NCBI RefSeq assembly: GCF_036346595.1
Contig: NZ_CP107834.1
Coordinates: forward strand, 5,828,001 to 5,892,000
Direction of reading: 5' to 3'
From: Streptomyces sp. NBC_00525
GTDB lineage: Bacteria > Actinomycetota > Actinomycetes > Streptomycetales > Streptomycetaceae
Length of the DNA: 64,000 nt
Shown in pieces: positions 51,946 through 59,821 of this stretch. Each line of letters begins with the position of its first letter. Within the stretch, counting starts at the first letter, position 1. The notes beneath the pieces are model-generated. The model made no database searches. It was not told where the DNA came from and worked only from the letters and a program-made list of their open reading frames with translations. The position numbers were made by a program, and so were the translations under genes.

Positions 51946-52971
51946 ATGAGTACACCTCCCGACGTCGTCCGCTCCGCCTACGCCCAGCTGGTCGTCACCG
52001 ACCTCGACCGGGCCCGCTGGTTCTGGGGCGACATGCTCGGCTTCCACATCCAGTACGAGGACGATTCCCTGCTGTGCCTGCGCGGCACCGACGAACTGAC
52101 CCACCACTCCCTCGTGCTGCGCAAGGGGGAGACCGCGGCCCTGGACCACATCTCCTACCGGGTCCGCACCCCCGAGGACGTCGACCGCGCCGAGGAGTAC
52201 TTCCGCGCCCTGGGCCGGCCCGTGCGCCGGGTCCCCAAGGGCGCGGGGACTCCGGGCGTCGGCGACGCCGTCCGCGTCATCGACCCGCTCGGCTTCCCGG
52301 TGGAGTTCTTCCACGAGATCGAGCGCGCCGAGCGCCTCATCCAGCGCTACGACCTGCGCCGGGGCGCCGAGATAGCGCGCCTGGACCACTTCAACATCTG
52401 CACCCCCGACATCCCCGCCGCCTACACCCACTACAAGGCCCTGGGCTTCGGCTGCTCGGAGACCATCGAGGGCGACGAGCACGAGCTGTACGCGGCGTGG
52501 ATGTACCGCAAGCAGACCGTCCACGACGTCGCCTTCACCGGCGGCGCGGGGCCCCGGCTGCACCACGTGGGCGTCGCCACCCACGAGTCCCACCAGGTGC
52601 TGCGCACCGCCGACCTCTTCGGCTCGCTGCGCAAGGAGCACCACATCGAGCGCGGCCCCGGCCGGCACGGTGTCTCCAACGCCTTCTACCTCTACCTGCG
52701 CGACCCGGACGGGCACCGGGTGGAGATCTACACCTCCGACTACTACACGGGCGACCCCGACCACGAGACCTACCGGTGGAACGTCCACGACGACCGCCGC
52801 CGGGACTTCTGGGGCAACGCCGTGATCGAGTCCTGGTACAAGGAGGCGTCCCCGGTCCTCGACCTCGACGGCCGCCTCCAGCCCGTCGCCGAGGCGGTGC
52901 TCGACGAGTCCGCCGTCCAGGTCGGCGCCGACGGCCTGGGCATCGTGGAACCGGGCGGACAGACCGACTGA
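51946..52971 (+). CDS. hpaD: homoprotocatechuate 2,3-dioxygenase
   Basis: This 341-residue extradiol dioxygenase is very similar to the Brevibacterium/Arthrobacter enzymes. The metal ligands are His148 (RLDHFN), His207 in the RLHHVG motif and Glu260 (HRVEIY). The acid-base His193 (TVHDVAFTGG) and the Tyr in GVSNAFYLY are also present, as is the family stretch YTSDYYTGDPDHET. It opens the ring of 3,4-dihydroxyphenylacetate beside the hydroxyls using O2 and Fe(II) or Mn(II). It is the last gene of the operon and is followed by a clear terminator. Confidence 0.95.
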   Translation: MSTPPDVVRSAYAQLVVTDLDRARWFWGDMLGFHIQYEDDSLLCLRGTDELTHHSLVLRKGETAALDHISYRVRTPEDVDRAEEYFRALGRPVRRVPKGAGTPGVGDAVRVIDPLGFPVEFFHEIERAERLIQRYDLRRGAEIARLDHFNICTPDIPAAYTHYKALGFGCSETIEGDEHELYAAWMYRKQTVHDVAFTGGAGPRLHHVGVATHESHQVLRTADLFGSLRKEHHIERGPGRHGVSNAFYLYLRDPDGHRVEIYTSDYYTGDPDHETYRWNVHDDRRRDFWGNAVIESWYKEASPVLDLDGRLQPVAEAVLDESAVQVGADGLGIVEPGGQTD

Positions 52972-52990
52972 CCCGCCCCCCCCGCACCGG

Positions 52991-53026
52991 AAGAGCCGGA
53001 CCGCAGCACGCGGTCCGGCTCTTTCG
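52991..53026 (+). terminator. terminator of the homoprotocatechuate operon
   Basis: A 13-bp perfect inverted repeat (52991-53003 with 53011-53023, loop of 7) is followed by TTTC. It begins 20 nt after hpaD. Confidence 0.85.
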
Positions 53027-53044
53027 TGGTCCGGGCGGCCCGGA

Positions 53045-53085
53045 GGCTGTCGGGCGGCCCCGGCTCGGGAGGCCACCCGACAGCC
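53045..53085 (-). terminator. hairpin after the MFS gene
   Basis: GGCTGTCGGG (53045-53054) pairs with CCCGACAGCC (53076-53085), with a 21-nt loop. It lies just past the stop at 53088. There is no U-tract, so it is a weak terminator or a transcript-end stem. Confidence 0.45.
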
Positions 53086-53087
53086 GC

Positions 53088-54299
53088 TCAGTGGCGCAGC
53101 CGGGGCCGCACCGCGGTCCACACCAGCAGGCACGCCACCGCGGTGGCGACCGCCATGGTGAGGGCCATGGTCAGATCGGCCGCCCCGCCCAGCGCGACCA
53201 GGGGGGCGACGACCGGGCCCACGGCGAAGCTCGACATGCCGAGCAGGGCCGCCGCCGTACCGGCACGCTCGCCGTGGCCGGCCAGGGCCAGCGCCGAACT
53301 GTTCGGGCTGATCACCCCGTAGCAGAACAGCACCAGCGCCAGCAGCACGAGCAGCAGCGGCAGCCCGGAACCGGTGAGCACCGCGCCGAGCAGGCCCAGC
53401 GCGGCCACCGCGGTCGCCGTCGTGCCCACCACGTACATGCGCGCGGGCCCGGCCCGGCGTACGACACCGCGGTTGAACAGCGACCCGAACACGGCGACGA
53501 CCGCGTTGGCCGCGAACACCGCGCTGAACGCCTGCGGGCTCAGGTGGTGGCCGTCCTGGAGCACGAAGCTGATCGACGCCAGATACGTGAAGAAGGCCGT
53601 ACCGGTGCACGCCCCCACCAGCAGGTAGCAGACGAAGAGCCGGTCGCGCAGGACCGTGCCGAAGCGGCGCCCGGTCTCGGCGAACCCGCCCGCGTGCCGC
53701 TGCGAGGCCGGCAGGGTCTCCGGCAGCGCCGTGCCCGCGACGGCCAGGAGTATCCCGCCGACCCCGGCGAGGACCACGAACAGGCCCCGCCAGTCCAGGA
53801 ACGCCGCCAGCTGCCCGCCCGCCACCGGCGCCAGGATCGGGGCCAGCGCGCCGACCAGCCCGAGCAGGCTGAGCAGCCGCGCCAGCTCGATGCCGGAGGC
53901 GATGTCCCGTGCGGCGGCCAGGGCGATGACGACCCCGGCCGACCCGGTGAGCCCCTGCAGGAACCGGGTCACGAGCAGGATCTCGATGTTCGGCGCGAAC
54001 GCGCACAGCAGCGAGAACAGCGTGAACAGCGCGATGCCCCACAGCAGCGGCCGCCGCCGGCCGAACCGGTCGCTGAGCGGACCGGTGACGAGCTGGCCGA
54101 GCGCGAGCCCCAGCATGCACACCGACATGGACGCCTGGGCGAGGCTGCTGCTGGTGTCCAGGTCCTTGGCGAGCTGCGGCAGCAGCGGCATGGACAGGTC
54201 CATCGACAGCGGCCCGAACACCTCCAGCGACCCCAGAACGAACGCGGCGCGGCGCGCGCTCATCACGCGCGCCGCGCCGCGTTCGGCGGTCTCGGTCAC
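53088..54299 (-). CDS. MFS drug-efflux-type transporter (Bcr/CflA-like)
   Basis: This 403-residue protein with about 12 hydrophobic helices starts with GTG 54299, overlapping the stop of the hydrolase gene (GTGA). SLEVFGPLSMDLSMPLLPQL in helix 1, GPLSDRFGRRRPLL in loop 2 and RFLQGLTGSAGVVIALAAAR in helix 4 are characteristic of Bcr/CflA-type proton antiporters. It is the last gene of a minus-strand operon with the esterase, aldo/keto reductase and alcohol dehydrogenase genes. It may export a toxic intermediate or the substrate analog of this pathway. Confidence 0.9.
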   Translation of the reverse strand: MTETAERGAARVMSARRAAFVLGSLEVFGPLSMDLSMPLLPQLAKDLDTSSSLAQASMSVCMLGLALGQLVTGPLSDRFGRRRPLLWGIALFTLFSLLCAFAPNIEILLVTRFLQGLTGSAGVVIALAAARDIASGIELARLLSLLGLVGALAPILAPVAGGQLAAFLDWRGLFVVLAGVGGILLAVAGTALPETLPASQRHAGGFAETGRRFGTVLRDRLFVCYLLVGACTGTAFFTYLASISFVLQDGHHLSPQAFSAVFAANAVVAVFGSLFNRGVVRRAGPARMYVVGTTATAVAALGLLGAVLTGSGLPLLLVLLALVLFCYGVISPNSSALALAGHGERAGTAAALLGMSSFAVGPVVAPLVALGGAADLTMALTMAVATAVACLLVWTAVRPRLRH

Positions 54300-55315
54300 C
54301 GGGTCCGGCCGCCGCTGCCGAGGACACGCCGCATCCAGGACGCACGGGCGGCCACCGCGGCACGGGACACCTCGGCCTCCGGCGAGAAGCCGGTGAAGCC
54401 GTGGTAGCCGCCCGCCCAGACGTGCAGCTCGCAACTCCCGCCGGCCGCCCAGATCCGGGTGGCGTACTCCACCGACTCGTCGCGGAACACCTCGGCGGCG
54501 CCGACCGCGATGTAGGCGGGCGGCAGCCCGGACAGGTCCGCAGCCCGCGCGGGCGCCGCGTACGGCGAGACGGCGTCGGTGCCCCGGTCCGCGCCCAGCA
54601 GCGCGGACCAGCCGGTGTCGTTGTTGTTGCGGTCCCAGATGCCGATGCCGTCGTACTGCCTGCTGGACACGGTGGTGTTGCGGTCGTCCAGCATCGGGCA
54701 GTCCAGCAGCTGTCCGGCCAGGGCCGGGCCGCCGCGGTCGCGGGCCATCAGCGCGAGCGCCGCGCTCAGGCCGCCGCCCGCGCTCGCCCCGCCGACCAGA
54801 ATCCTGGCCGGGTCGACGCCCAGCTCGGCGGCGTGCCCGGCGAACCAGAGCAGTCCGGCATAGCAGTCCTCGGCGGCGGCCGGTGCCGGATGCTCGGGAG
54901 CCAGCCGGTATTCGACGCTGACGGCGACGGCGCCGTACTCCAGCACCTCCTCGACCAGGCCCGCGATGCCGAAGAACCGGTTGCCGAGGACCATGCCGCC
55001 GCCGTGGACGCTGTAGATGCCGGGCGCGTCGCGGACCCCGCCCCGCGGGCGCAGGATCGTCAGCTGCACGCCCGGCGCGCCCGCCGGGCCCGGCACGGTG
55101 CGGTGCTCGACCTCCACCGGACGGTCCCCGACGGCGGCCTCGACCGGCGGCACGATCGTCTCGAAGTGCGCCCGGTTGGCCAGGATCGTGTCCGGCCGCA
55201 GCGGGATCTGCTCGATGAGCGCGCGGCAGGCGGCCAGCCCCGGTTCCAGCTCCGGGTCGTAGGGGACGGGCGCGGGGGAGGGGCGTGGCCCCTCCGGATG
55301 CGGTGAGGGGGTCAC
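54296..55315 (-). CDS. HSL-family alpha/beta hydrolase (second paralog)
   Basis: About 339 residues from GTG 55315, two nucleotides after the stop of the aldo/keto reductase gene. It has the same architecture as 42937-43914: SVHGGGMVLGN oxyanion loop, VEYRLAPEHP, GGASAGGG nucleophile elbow, RDESVEYA acid region and GGYHGFTG with the catalytic His. The two share long blocks, including YAAPARAADLSGLPPAYI, and so arose by duplication. It is a cytoplasmic esterase of unknown substrate. It is coupled to the downstream MFS gene. Confidence 0.88.
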   Translation of the reverse strand: MTPSPHPEGPRPSPAPVPYDPELEPGLAACRALIEQIPLRPDTILANRAHFETIVPPVEAAVGDRPVEVEHRTVPGPAGAPGVQLTILRPRGGVRDAPGIYSVHGGGMVLGNRFFGIAGLVEEVLEYGAVAVSVEYRLAPEHPAPAAAEDCYAGLLWFAGHAAELGVDPARILVGGASAGGGLSAALALMARDRGGPALAGQLLDCPMLDDRNTTVSSRQYDGIGIWDRNNNDTGWSALLGADRGTDAVSPYAAPARAADLSGLPPAYIAVGAAEVFRDESVEYATRIWAAGGSCELHVWAGGYHGFTGFSPEAEVSRAAVAARASWMRRVLGSGGRTR

Positions 55316-55317
55316 GG

Positions 55318-56280
55318 TCAGGGCCCTTCCGGGTCGACGACGCCGCGGTCGCACCAGAACGGTTCGACCAGGGCGCGCAGCTCCTCGGCGCCGACCCGCC
55401 GCACCAGGTCCAGGGCGGCCAGGTTCTGCTCGACCTGCTCCAGCCGCGACGCGCCGACCAGCGTCGTCACATTGGCGGGGTGGGTCAGCGTGAACGCGAC
55501 GGCGAGCTGGGCCGGCGTGGTGCCGAGGTCCCCGGCGAGTGCGGTGATGGCCGGGACGGTCGCCACGATCGCCTCGCGGATGGAGCCGGGGTCGCGGCCG
55601 ATCTCCCGCTCCGGCGAGACGCGGCCGGCCAGGATGCCGCCCTCCAGGACGTCGGACGCCTGCATGGTGAACCCGTCCGCGAACAGCTCGGCGAACGGCT
55701 CGCCGTCCGGTATGGAGCGCCGCGCCAGGCTGTACTTGAGCTGGGCGATCTGCGGTCCGGCGACGCCCCGTTCGGCGGCGATGCGGCGCAGGGCGCGGAT
55801 GTTGGACGCCGACCAGTTGTTGACGCCCCAGGTCCGGATCAGCCCGGCGTCGGTGAGTGCGGCGAGGTCGTCGACGAGGTCCTCCAGGCGTACGTCGTCG
55901 CGCCGCAGGTCGCCGAGGATCACCAGGTCGGCGTGGTCGAGGCCGGTGCGCAGGAAGGCGTTCTTCAGCTGCGGGGCGAAGCCCTGCTCGCCGAAGCCCT
56001 CGATCCACAGCTTCACCGAGGCCAGGTAGCTGTCCCGGTGGGCGCCGGTGGCCCGCATGAGGGAGCCCCAGATCACATCGGTGAAGACGGGGGGCATGCC
56101 GGGCATGCCGTAGACCCCGACGTCGAACAGGTTGACGCCCGCGTCGAGCGCGTGGCGGACCATGGTGACGGCGTCCGCGAAGTCCATCCGGTCGAAGGTG
56201 TGCCAGGAGCCGAGGGACAGCGCCGACGCCTCCAGGTCGCTGCTGCCGATGCGGCGCCGGGGGAGCGGGGTGGTGGTCAC
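55318..56280 (-). CDS. aldo/keto reductase (His-less active site), paralog 1
   Basis: This 320-residue (beta/alpha)8 reductase starts with GTG 56280. The Asp and Tyr of the AKR catalytic tetrad are in NLFDVGVYGMPG and the Lys in ASVKLW. The position of the catalytic His, normally in a LxxIHxxD strand, reads DLVILGDLRR, so Gly stands in its place. The NADPH-phosphate region near LVGASRLEQVEQN is normal. Its paralog (59822-60790) shares the GSWxTxDRMDFxDAV opening and the same His-to-Gly change, which suggests a distinct subgroup, perhaps with altered chemistry. Confidence 0.87.
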   Translation of the reverse strand: MTTTPLPRRRIGSSDLEASALSLGSWHTFDRMDFADAVTMVRHALDAGVNLFDVGVYGMPGMPPVFTDVIWGSLMRATGAHRDSYLASVKLWIEGFGEQGFAPQLKNAFLRTGLDHADLVILGDLRRDDVRLEDLVDDLAALTDAGLIRTWGVNNWSASNIRALRRIAAERGVAGPQIAQLKYSLARRSIPDGEPFAELFADGFTMQASDVLEGGILAGRVSPEREIGRDPGSIREAIVATVPAITALAGDLGTTPAQLAVAFTLTHPANVTTLVGASRLEQVEQNLAALDLVRRVGAEELRALVEPFWCDRGVVDPEGP

Positions 56281-56306
56281 GTGTGTGGTTCCTTTCTCCG
56301 GACCGC

Positions 56307-57416
56307 TCAGGCGAGCCGGGGATCGATGACGGCCTTGATCTCCTCGTGCCTGCTCATCGCGGCGATGCGGTCCGACGCCCCGGCCAGGCCGACCGGCTCG
56401 CCGAACAGCCGGTCCCAGGGCATGCGGTCGGCGAAGGAGGTGAAGAAGCCGATGGCGTCGTGGTAGTCGGCGATGTCGCCGTTGAGGGAACCGGTGATCG
56501 TCAGCTCCTTGCCCATCACCGTGCCGAGGGCGATCGGTTCGGAGACCGGGCCGGTGCTGCCCACGACGACGATCCGGCCGCGCTGGGCGGCCATCTCCAC
56601 GGCCTCCCGGCCCACCGAGGGGGCGCCGGCGAAGTCGAGGACCAGATCGGCGCCGTGGCCGCCGGTCAGCTCCCGGACCCGGGAGACGACGGCCTCCGAC
56701 CCGGTGGCGATGTCCACGGTGGCGTCGGCGCCGAACGAGTCGGCCAGCGCCAGCCGGGCCGGGGGAGCCCCGACGTTGATCACGGTGCCGGCGCCGCCGA
56801 TCCGGGCCACCGCGGTGGCGAACAGGCCGAGGGCCCCGGAACCCTGCACGACGACCCGCGAGCCGGGGCGGACGCCGCCGGCCCGCGAGAACGCCCGCAG
56901 CACGGTCTTGGCCGCGCAGCCCGCCATCGCGGCCCAGGTGTCCGGGATCTCCTCGGGCAGCCGCAGCTTGGCCGCGCCGGGGACGACGTACGCGTACTCG
57001 CACAGCCCGGCCGTGGCGTACGGCGGGACGTCGGCGCGCTGCAGGAAGCCGTAGCCGCGGGAGGAACAGGCGACCGGCTCGCGCAGGACCGTGCAGCCGT
57101 GGCACGCGCCGCAGGTCGACTCCGACCAGCCGATGCGGTCGCCGACGGACAGTTCGCGGCCCAGCGCGTCCCGCGTGTCCTCGCCGAGCGCGACGATCTC
57201 GCCGACCATCTCGTGGCCGAGGACCATCGGCAGCATGCCGGGGAAGCTCATCTTGCCCGACCAGATCTCGATGTCGGTGCCGCACAGGGTCGTGCGGGTG
57301 ATGCGCACCAGGGCCGCCCCGCGTTCCGGTGCGGGCGGCAGGGGCAGGTCGGTGAGGTCCAACGAGGCGCCGTGCGCGGTGAGTACGGCGGCGCGTGTCG
57401 AGGAGGGAATGTCCAT
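56307..57416 (-). CDS. zinc-dependent alcohol dehydrogenase (MDR family)
   Basis: This 369-residue protein starts at ATG 57416 (AAGGAG 5 nt upstream; the GTG just before is too close). The catalytic-zinc Cys and the following Thr are in TTLCGTDIEIW, the His and Glu in VLGHEMVGEI, and the structural-zinc cysteines in STCGACHGC and ACSSRG. The nucleotide-binding stretch is VVVQGSGALGLFATAVA. It oxidises an alcohol with NAD(P)+ or works in reverse. It is the first gene of a minus-strand operon with the aldo/keto reductase, esterase and MFS genes, divergent from the second amidohydrolase. Confidence 0.9.
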   Translation of the reverse strand: MDIPSSTRAAVLTAHGASLDLTDLPLPPAPERGAALVRITRTTLCGTDIEIWSGKMSFPGMLPMVLGHEMVGEIVALGEDTRDALGRELSVGDRIGWSESTCGACHGCTVLREPVACSSRGYGFLQRADVPPYATAGLCEYAYVVPGAAKLRLPEEIPDTWAAMAGCAAKTVLRAFSRAGGVRPGSRVVVQGSGALGLFATAVARIGGAGTVINVGAPPARLALADSFGADATVDIATGSEAVVSRVRELTGGHGADLVLDFAGAPSVGREAVEMAAQRGRIVVVGSTGPVSEPIALGTVMGKELTITGSLNGDIADYHDAIGFFTSFADRMPWDRLFGEPVGLAGASDRIAAMSRHEEIKAVIDPRLA

Positions 57417-57516
57417 CACAACTCCTTCGTATCGAGCGGATCAAGGGGCTCGACGATGGGTTAGTCTACGGCTGTCGACTCAAATGTCGAGACCCTGAGA
57501 GCGACGAGGAGCACCC
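57417..57516. promoter_or_regulatory. divergent promoter region, alcohol dehydrogenase / amidohydrolase
   Basis: This 100-bp region contains GTTAGTCTACGG at about 57460-57474. Its reverse complement, CCGTAGACTAAC, recurs at the promoter of the ABC transporter operon (61940-61951). TAGACT could be the -10 for the dehydrogenase gene on the minus strand. The repeat GTCGA in GTCGACTCAAATGTCGAG lies beside it. Confidence 0.45.
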
Positions 57517-58914
57517 GTGCGCACAGCCGACGGCGACGCCCGAAACACACCGGCCGACCTGATCCTGCGAGGGGGCGTCGTCCACACCATGGCGCCCGGC
57601 GTCCGGGGCGCGACCGCCGTGGCCCTGCGCGGCGGGACCGTGGTCCGGGTCGGCGACGACACCGGGGTGCTGGCGCTCGCCGGCCCCGGCACCCGCGTCA
57701 TCGACCTGGCCGGACGCGCCGTCCTGCCCGGCATCAACGACGCCCATCTGCACGGCACCTGGCTGGGCGCGATGTGGCCCGACACCCTCTTCGGCGACGC
57801 CGTCGCGCCCGGCCCGCCCCCCGAGCACCCGCTCCCCGACGACGCCGCGCGCCGCCGGGCGATCCTGCGCACCGGGGACCTCGCCGCCTCCCTCGGCATC
57901 ACCAGCTACACCGAACCCGGCCTGGGCCCCGGCGAGGACGGCGGACGGACCGGCGCCTTCGGCAGCTCGGTAGCCGAGCAGTACCGCGCGCTCGCCGCCG
58001 AAGGACTGCTGCGGGCCCGGATCACCGTCCTGTGGCTGTACGGAGAACTGGACGGACCCAGCGACCTGGAGCACTTCCTCGCCGGGCTCTCCGCCGCCGA
58101 CGGCACGACCGCCGACCCCCGCTGGCTGCGCTTCGCCGGCGTCAAGATATTCGCCGACGGCATACCGCCGATGCGGTCCGCCTACACCCACCACTGCTAC
58201 GCCGACGGCATCCGGCCGTCCCTGCTGGTCGCGGGCGGCGACGACGCCGAACGCGAGGCCAACCTGACGCGGATGATCGTCGCCGCGCACCGGGCCGGAC
58301 AGCAGGTGGGCGTGCACGCCACCGGGGACCGCTCCATCGACGTCACGCTCGACGCGGTCGAACGCGCCAGGGCCGCGCACGACGTCGACCTGGGGCACTA
58401 CATCATCCACGGCGACCTCGTCACCGGCCCCCAGCTGCGCCGGATGGCCGCGCTCGGGGTGGGCCTGGACACCCAGCCGGAGATCGCGGTGCGCACCCGC
58501 TCCCTGGTGAACGACGCGCTCGGTCCCGGCTCGGCGGAGGCGGCGTGGCCGCTGCAGGCGGCGCTGGACGCGGGCGTGAGCATGTGCCTGACCTCCGACG
58601 CACCCGTGCTCTCGCCCGACTGGCGGCGCCAGATCGCGGCCGCCGACGCCTGGATGGGGGCGGCGGCCGACCCCCGGGCGCGCATGGAGCGGCTGCTGCG
58701 CTGCTACACCGTGGAGCCCGCCCGCCAGGACGCGGCCGCCTCCTGGAAGGGCACCCTGGCGCCGGGCATGGCGGCCGACCTGTGCGTCCTGGCCGCCGAC
58801 CCGCTCACCCTGACCCCGGCCGAGCTGCCGGACGTCGAGGTGGACCTGACCGTCGTGGACGGCCGGATCGTCCACGACCGTACGGCCGCGGCCCCGGCCC
58901 CGCAGGCGCTCTGA
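57517..58914 (+). CDS. YtcJ-like metal-dependent amidohydrolase (second paralog)
   Basis: This 465-residue protein starts with GTG 57517 (GAGGAG 7 nt upstream). It has the same family marks as 41163-42872: RAVLPGINDAHLHGTW with the HxH pair, ITSYTEPGLGPGED, FAGVKIFADGIPP, VGVHATGDRSID, HYIIHGDLV, LTSDAPVLSPDWRRQ, and the end SWKGTLAPGMAADLCVLAAD. It is about 100 residues shorter, mostly in the segment after the first metal site. It probably hydrolyses a related amide or lactam-like bond. A strong bidirectional terminator follows. Confidence 0.9.
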   Translation: MRTADGDARNTPADLILRGGVVHTMAPGVRGATAVALRGGTVVRVGDDTGVLALAGPGTRVIDLAGRAVLPGINDAHLHGTWLGAMWPDTLFGDAVAPGPPPEHPLPDDAARRRAILRTGDLAASLGITSYTEPGLGPGEDGGRTGAFGSSVAEQYRALAAEGLLRARITVLWLYGELDGPSDLEHFLAGLSAADGTTADPRWLRFAGVKIFADGIPPMRSAYTHHCYADGIRPSLLVAGGDDAEREANLTRMIVAAHRAGQQVGVHATGDRSIDVTLDAVERARAAHDVDLGHYIIHGDLVTGPQLRRMAALGVGLDTQPEIAVRTRSLVNDALGPGSAEAAWPLQAALDAGVSMCLTSDAPVLSPDWRRQIAAADAWMGAAADPRARMERLLRCYTVEPARQDAAASWKGTLAPGMAADLCVLAADPLTLTPAELPDVEVDLTVVDGRIVHDRTAAAPAPQAL

Positions 58915-58920
58915 CGTACG

Positions 58921-58965
58921 ACAGTGGCCCCGGAACAGGCGCGATGCCTGCTCCGGGGCCACTGT
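58921..58965. terminator. bidirectional terminator between converging genes
   Basis: A 20-bp inverted repeat with a single mismatch (58921-58940 with 58946-58965, loop of 5) lies between the amidohydrolase and the convergent SDR gene. There is no long U-tract, which is usual for actinomycete terminators. Confidence 0.75.
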
Positions 58966-58981
58966 CACGGGCCGGTACGGG

Positions 58982-59722
58982 TCACACGAGAAGCTGGCCG
59001 CCGTCCACGGGGAGGCTGGTGCCGGTGATGTGGGCGGCGGAGTCCCCGGCGAGGAACACGGCCGCCGCGGCGACCTGCTCCACCGGGGCCAGGCGCTTGA
59101 GGGGGATGCGGTCCTCCCACGCCTTGCGCTGCGGGGAGCCCTCCGGCATGCCCGCGGCCAGCATGTCCGTGAGCACCGGGCCGGGCGCCACGGCGTTGAC
59201 GCGGATGCCGTGCTGGGCCAGCTCGATCGCCGCCCAGCGGGTGAGCGCGTCCACGGCGGCCTTGCTGCTCTCGTAGCCGCCCATGCCCGGCGTGGGCTGC
59301 CGGCCGCCGATCGAGGAGATGTTGACGATCGCCCCGGCCACCCCGGCCTCGACCATTCGCCGGGCAGTCTGCTGGGTCATCAGGAAGGTGCCCACCACAT
59401 TGGTGCGCAGGATCGTGTCCAGATCGGCGCCGGGCAGCTCCAGCACCGTGCCGTGCAGCGTCAGCAGACCGGCGTTGTTCACCAGCACCTCGACGGGCCC
59501 GAACTTCTCCTGGACCTCGTCCAGCCGACTGGCGATCCCGCTCTCGTCGGTGATGTCCAGGGCCAGGCCGTGCACGCCCAGTTCCGCTGCCGTCGCCGTG
59601 ACGCGCTCCGCGTCCCGGTCGGCGATCACCACGGTGTCCCCGGCGGCGGCGAAGGCCGCGGCCACCGCCCGGCCGATCCCGCCGGCTCCGCCGGTCACCA
59701 GCACGGTGCGTGTGCGCTTCAT
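58982..59722 (-). CDS. short-chain dehydrogenase/reductase
   Basis: This 246-residue classical SDR starts at ATG 59722 (GGGGAG 5 nt upstream). It has the cofactor motif TGGAGGIG (residues about 11-18), the Asp of VIADRD (NAD-preferring), NNAG, the catalytic Ser in NISSIGG, and YxxxK in GYESSKAAV. It also has the family end ITGTSLPVDGGQL. It acts on an unidentified alcohol or ketone. It is divergent from the second aldo/keto reductase gene, with a GntR-type palindrome variant between them. Confidence 0.9.
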   Translation of the reverse strand: MKRTRTVLVTGGAGGIGRAVAAAFAAAGDTVVIADRDAERVTATAAELGVHGLALDITDESGIASRLDEVQEKFGPVEVLVNNAGLLTLHGTVLELPGADLDTILRTNVVGTFLMTQQTARRMVEAGVAGAIVNISSIGGRQPTPGMGGYESSKAAVDALTRWAAIELAQHGIRVNAVAPGPVLTDMLAAGMPEGSPQRKAWEDRIPLKRLAPVEQVAAAAVFLAGDSAAHITGTSLPVDGGQLLV

Positions 59723-59776
59723 CGTCACTCCCCTGCTCCCCTCGCGCCGAGACCTCTGTCCCGGCGGTCCGATTTA

Positions 59777-59786
59777 TAGTATACAA
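59777..59786. promoter_or_regulatory. GntR-type operator variant
   Basis: TAGTATACAA in the region between the SDR and aldo/keto reductase genes matches the core of the TCGTATACGA palindromes at 46-48 kb (consensus T(C/A)GTATAC(G/A)A). It may put both genes under the same GntR protein. Confidence 0.5.
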
Positions 59787-59821
59787 GCGTAGACGAAAAA
59801 GCCGAGGCTTCGGGAGGAGCT

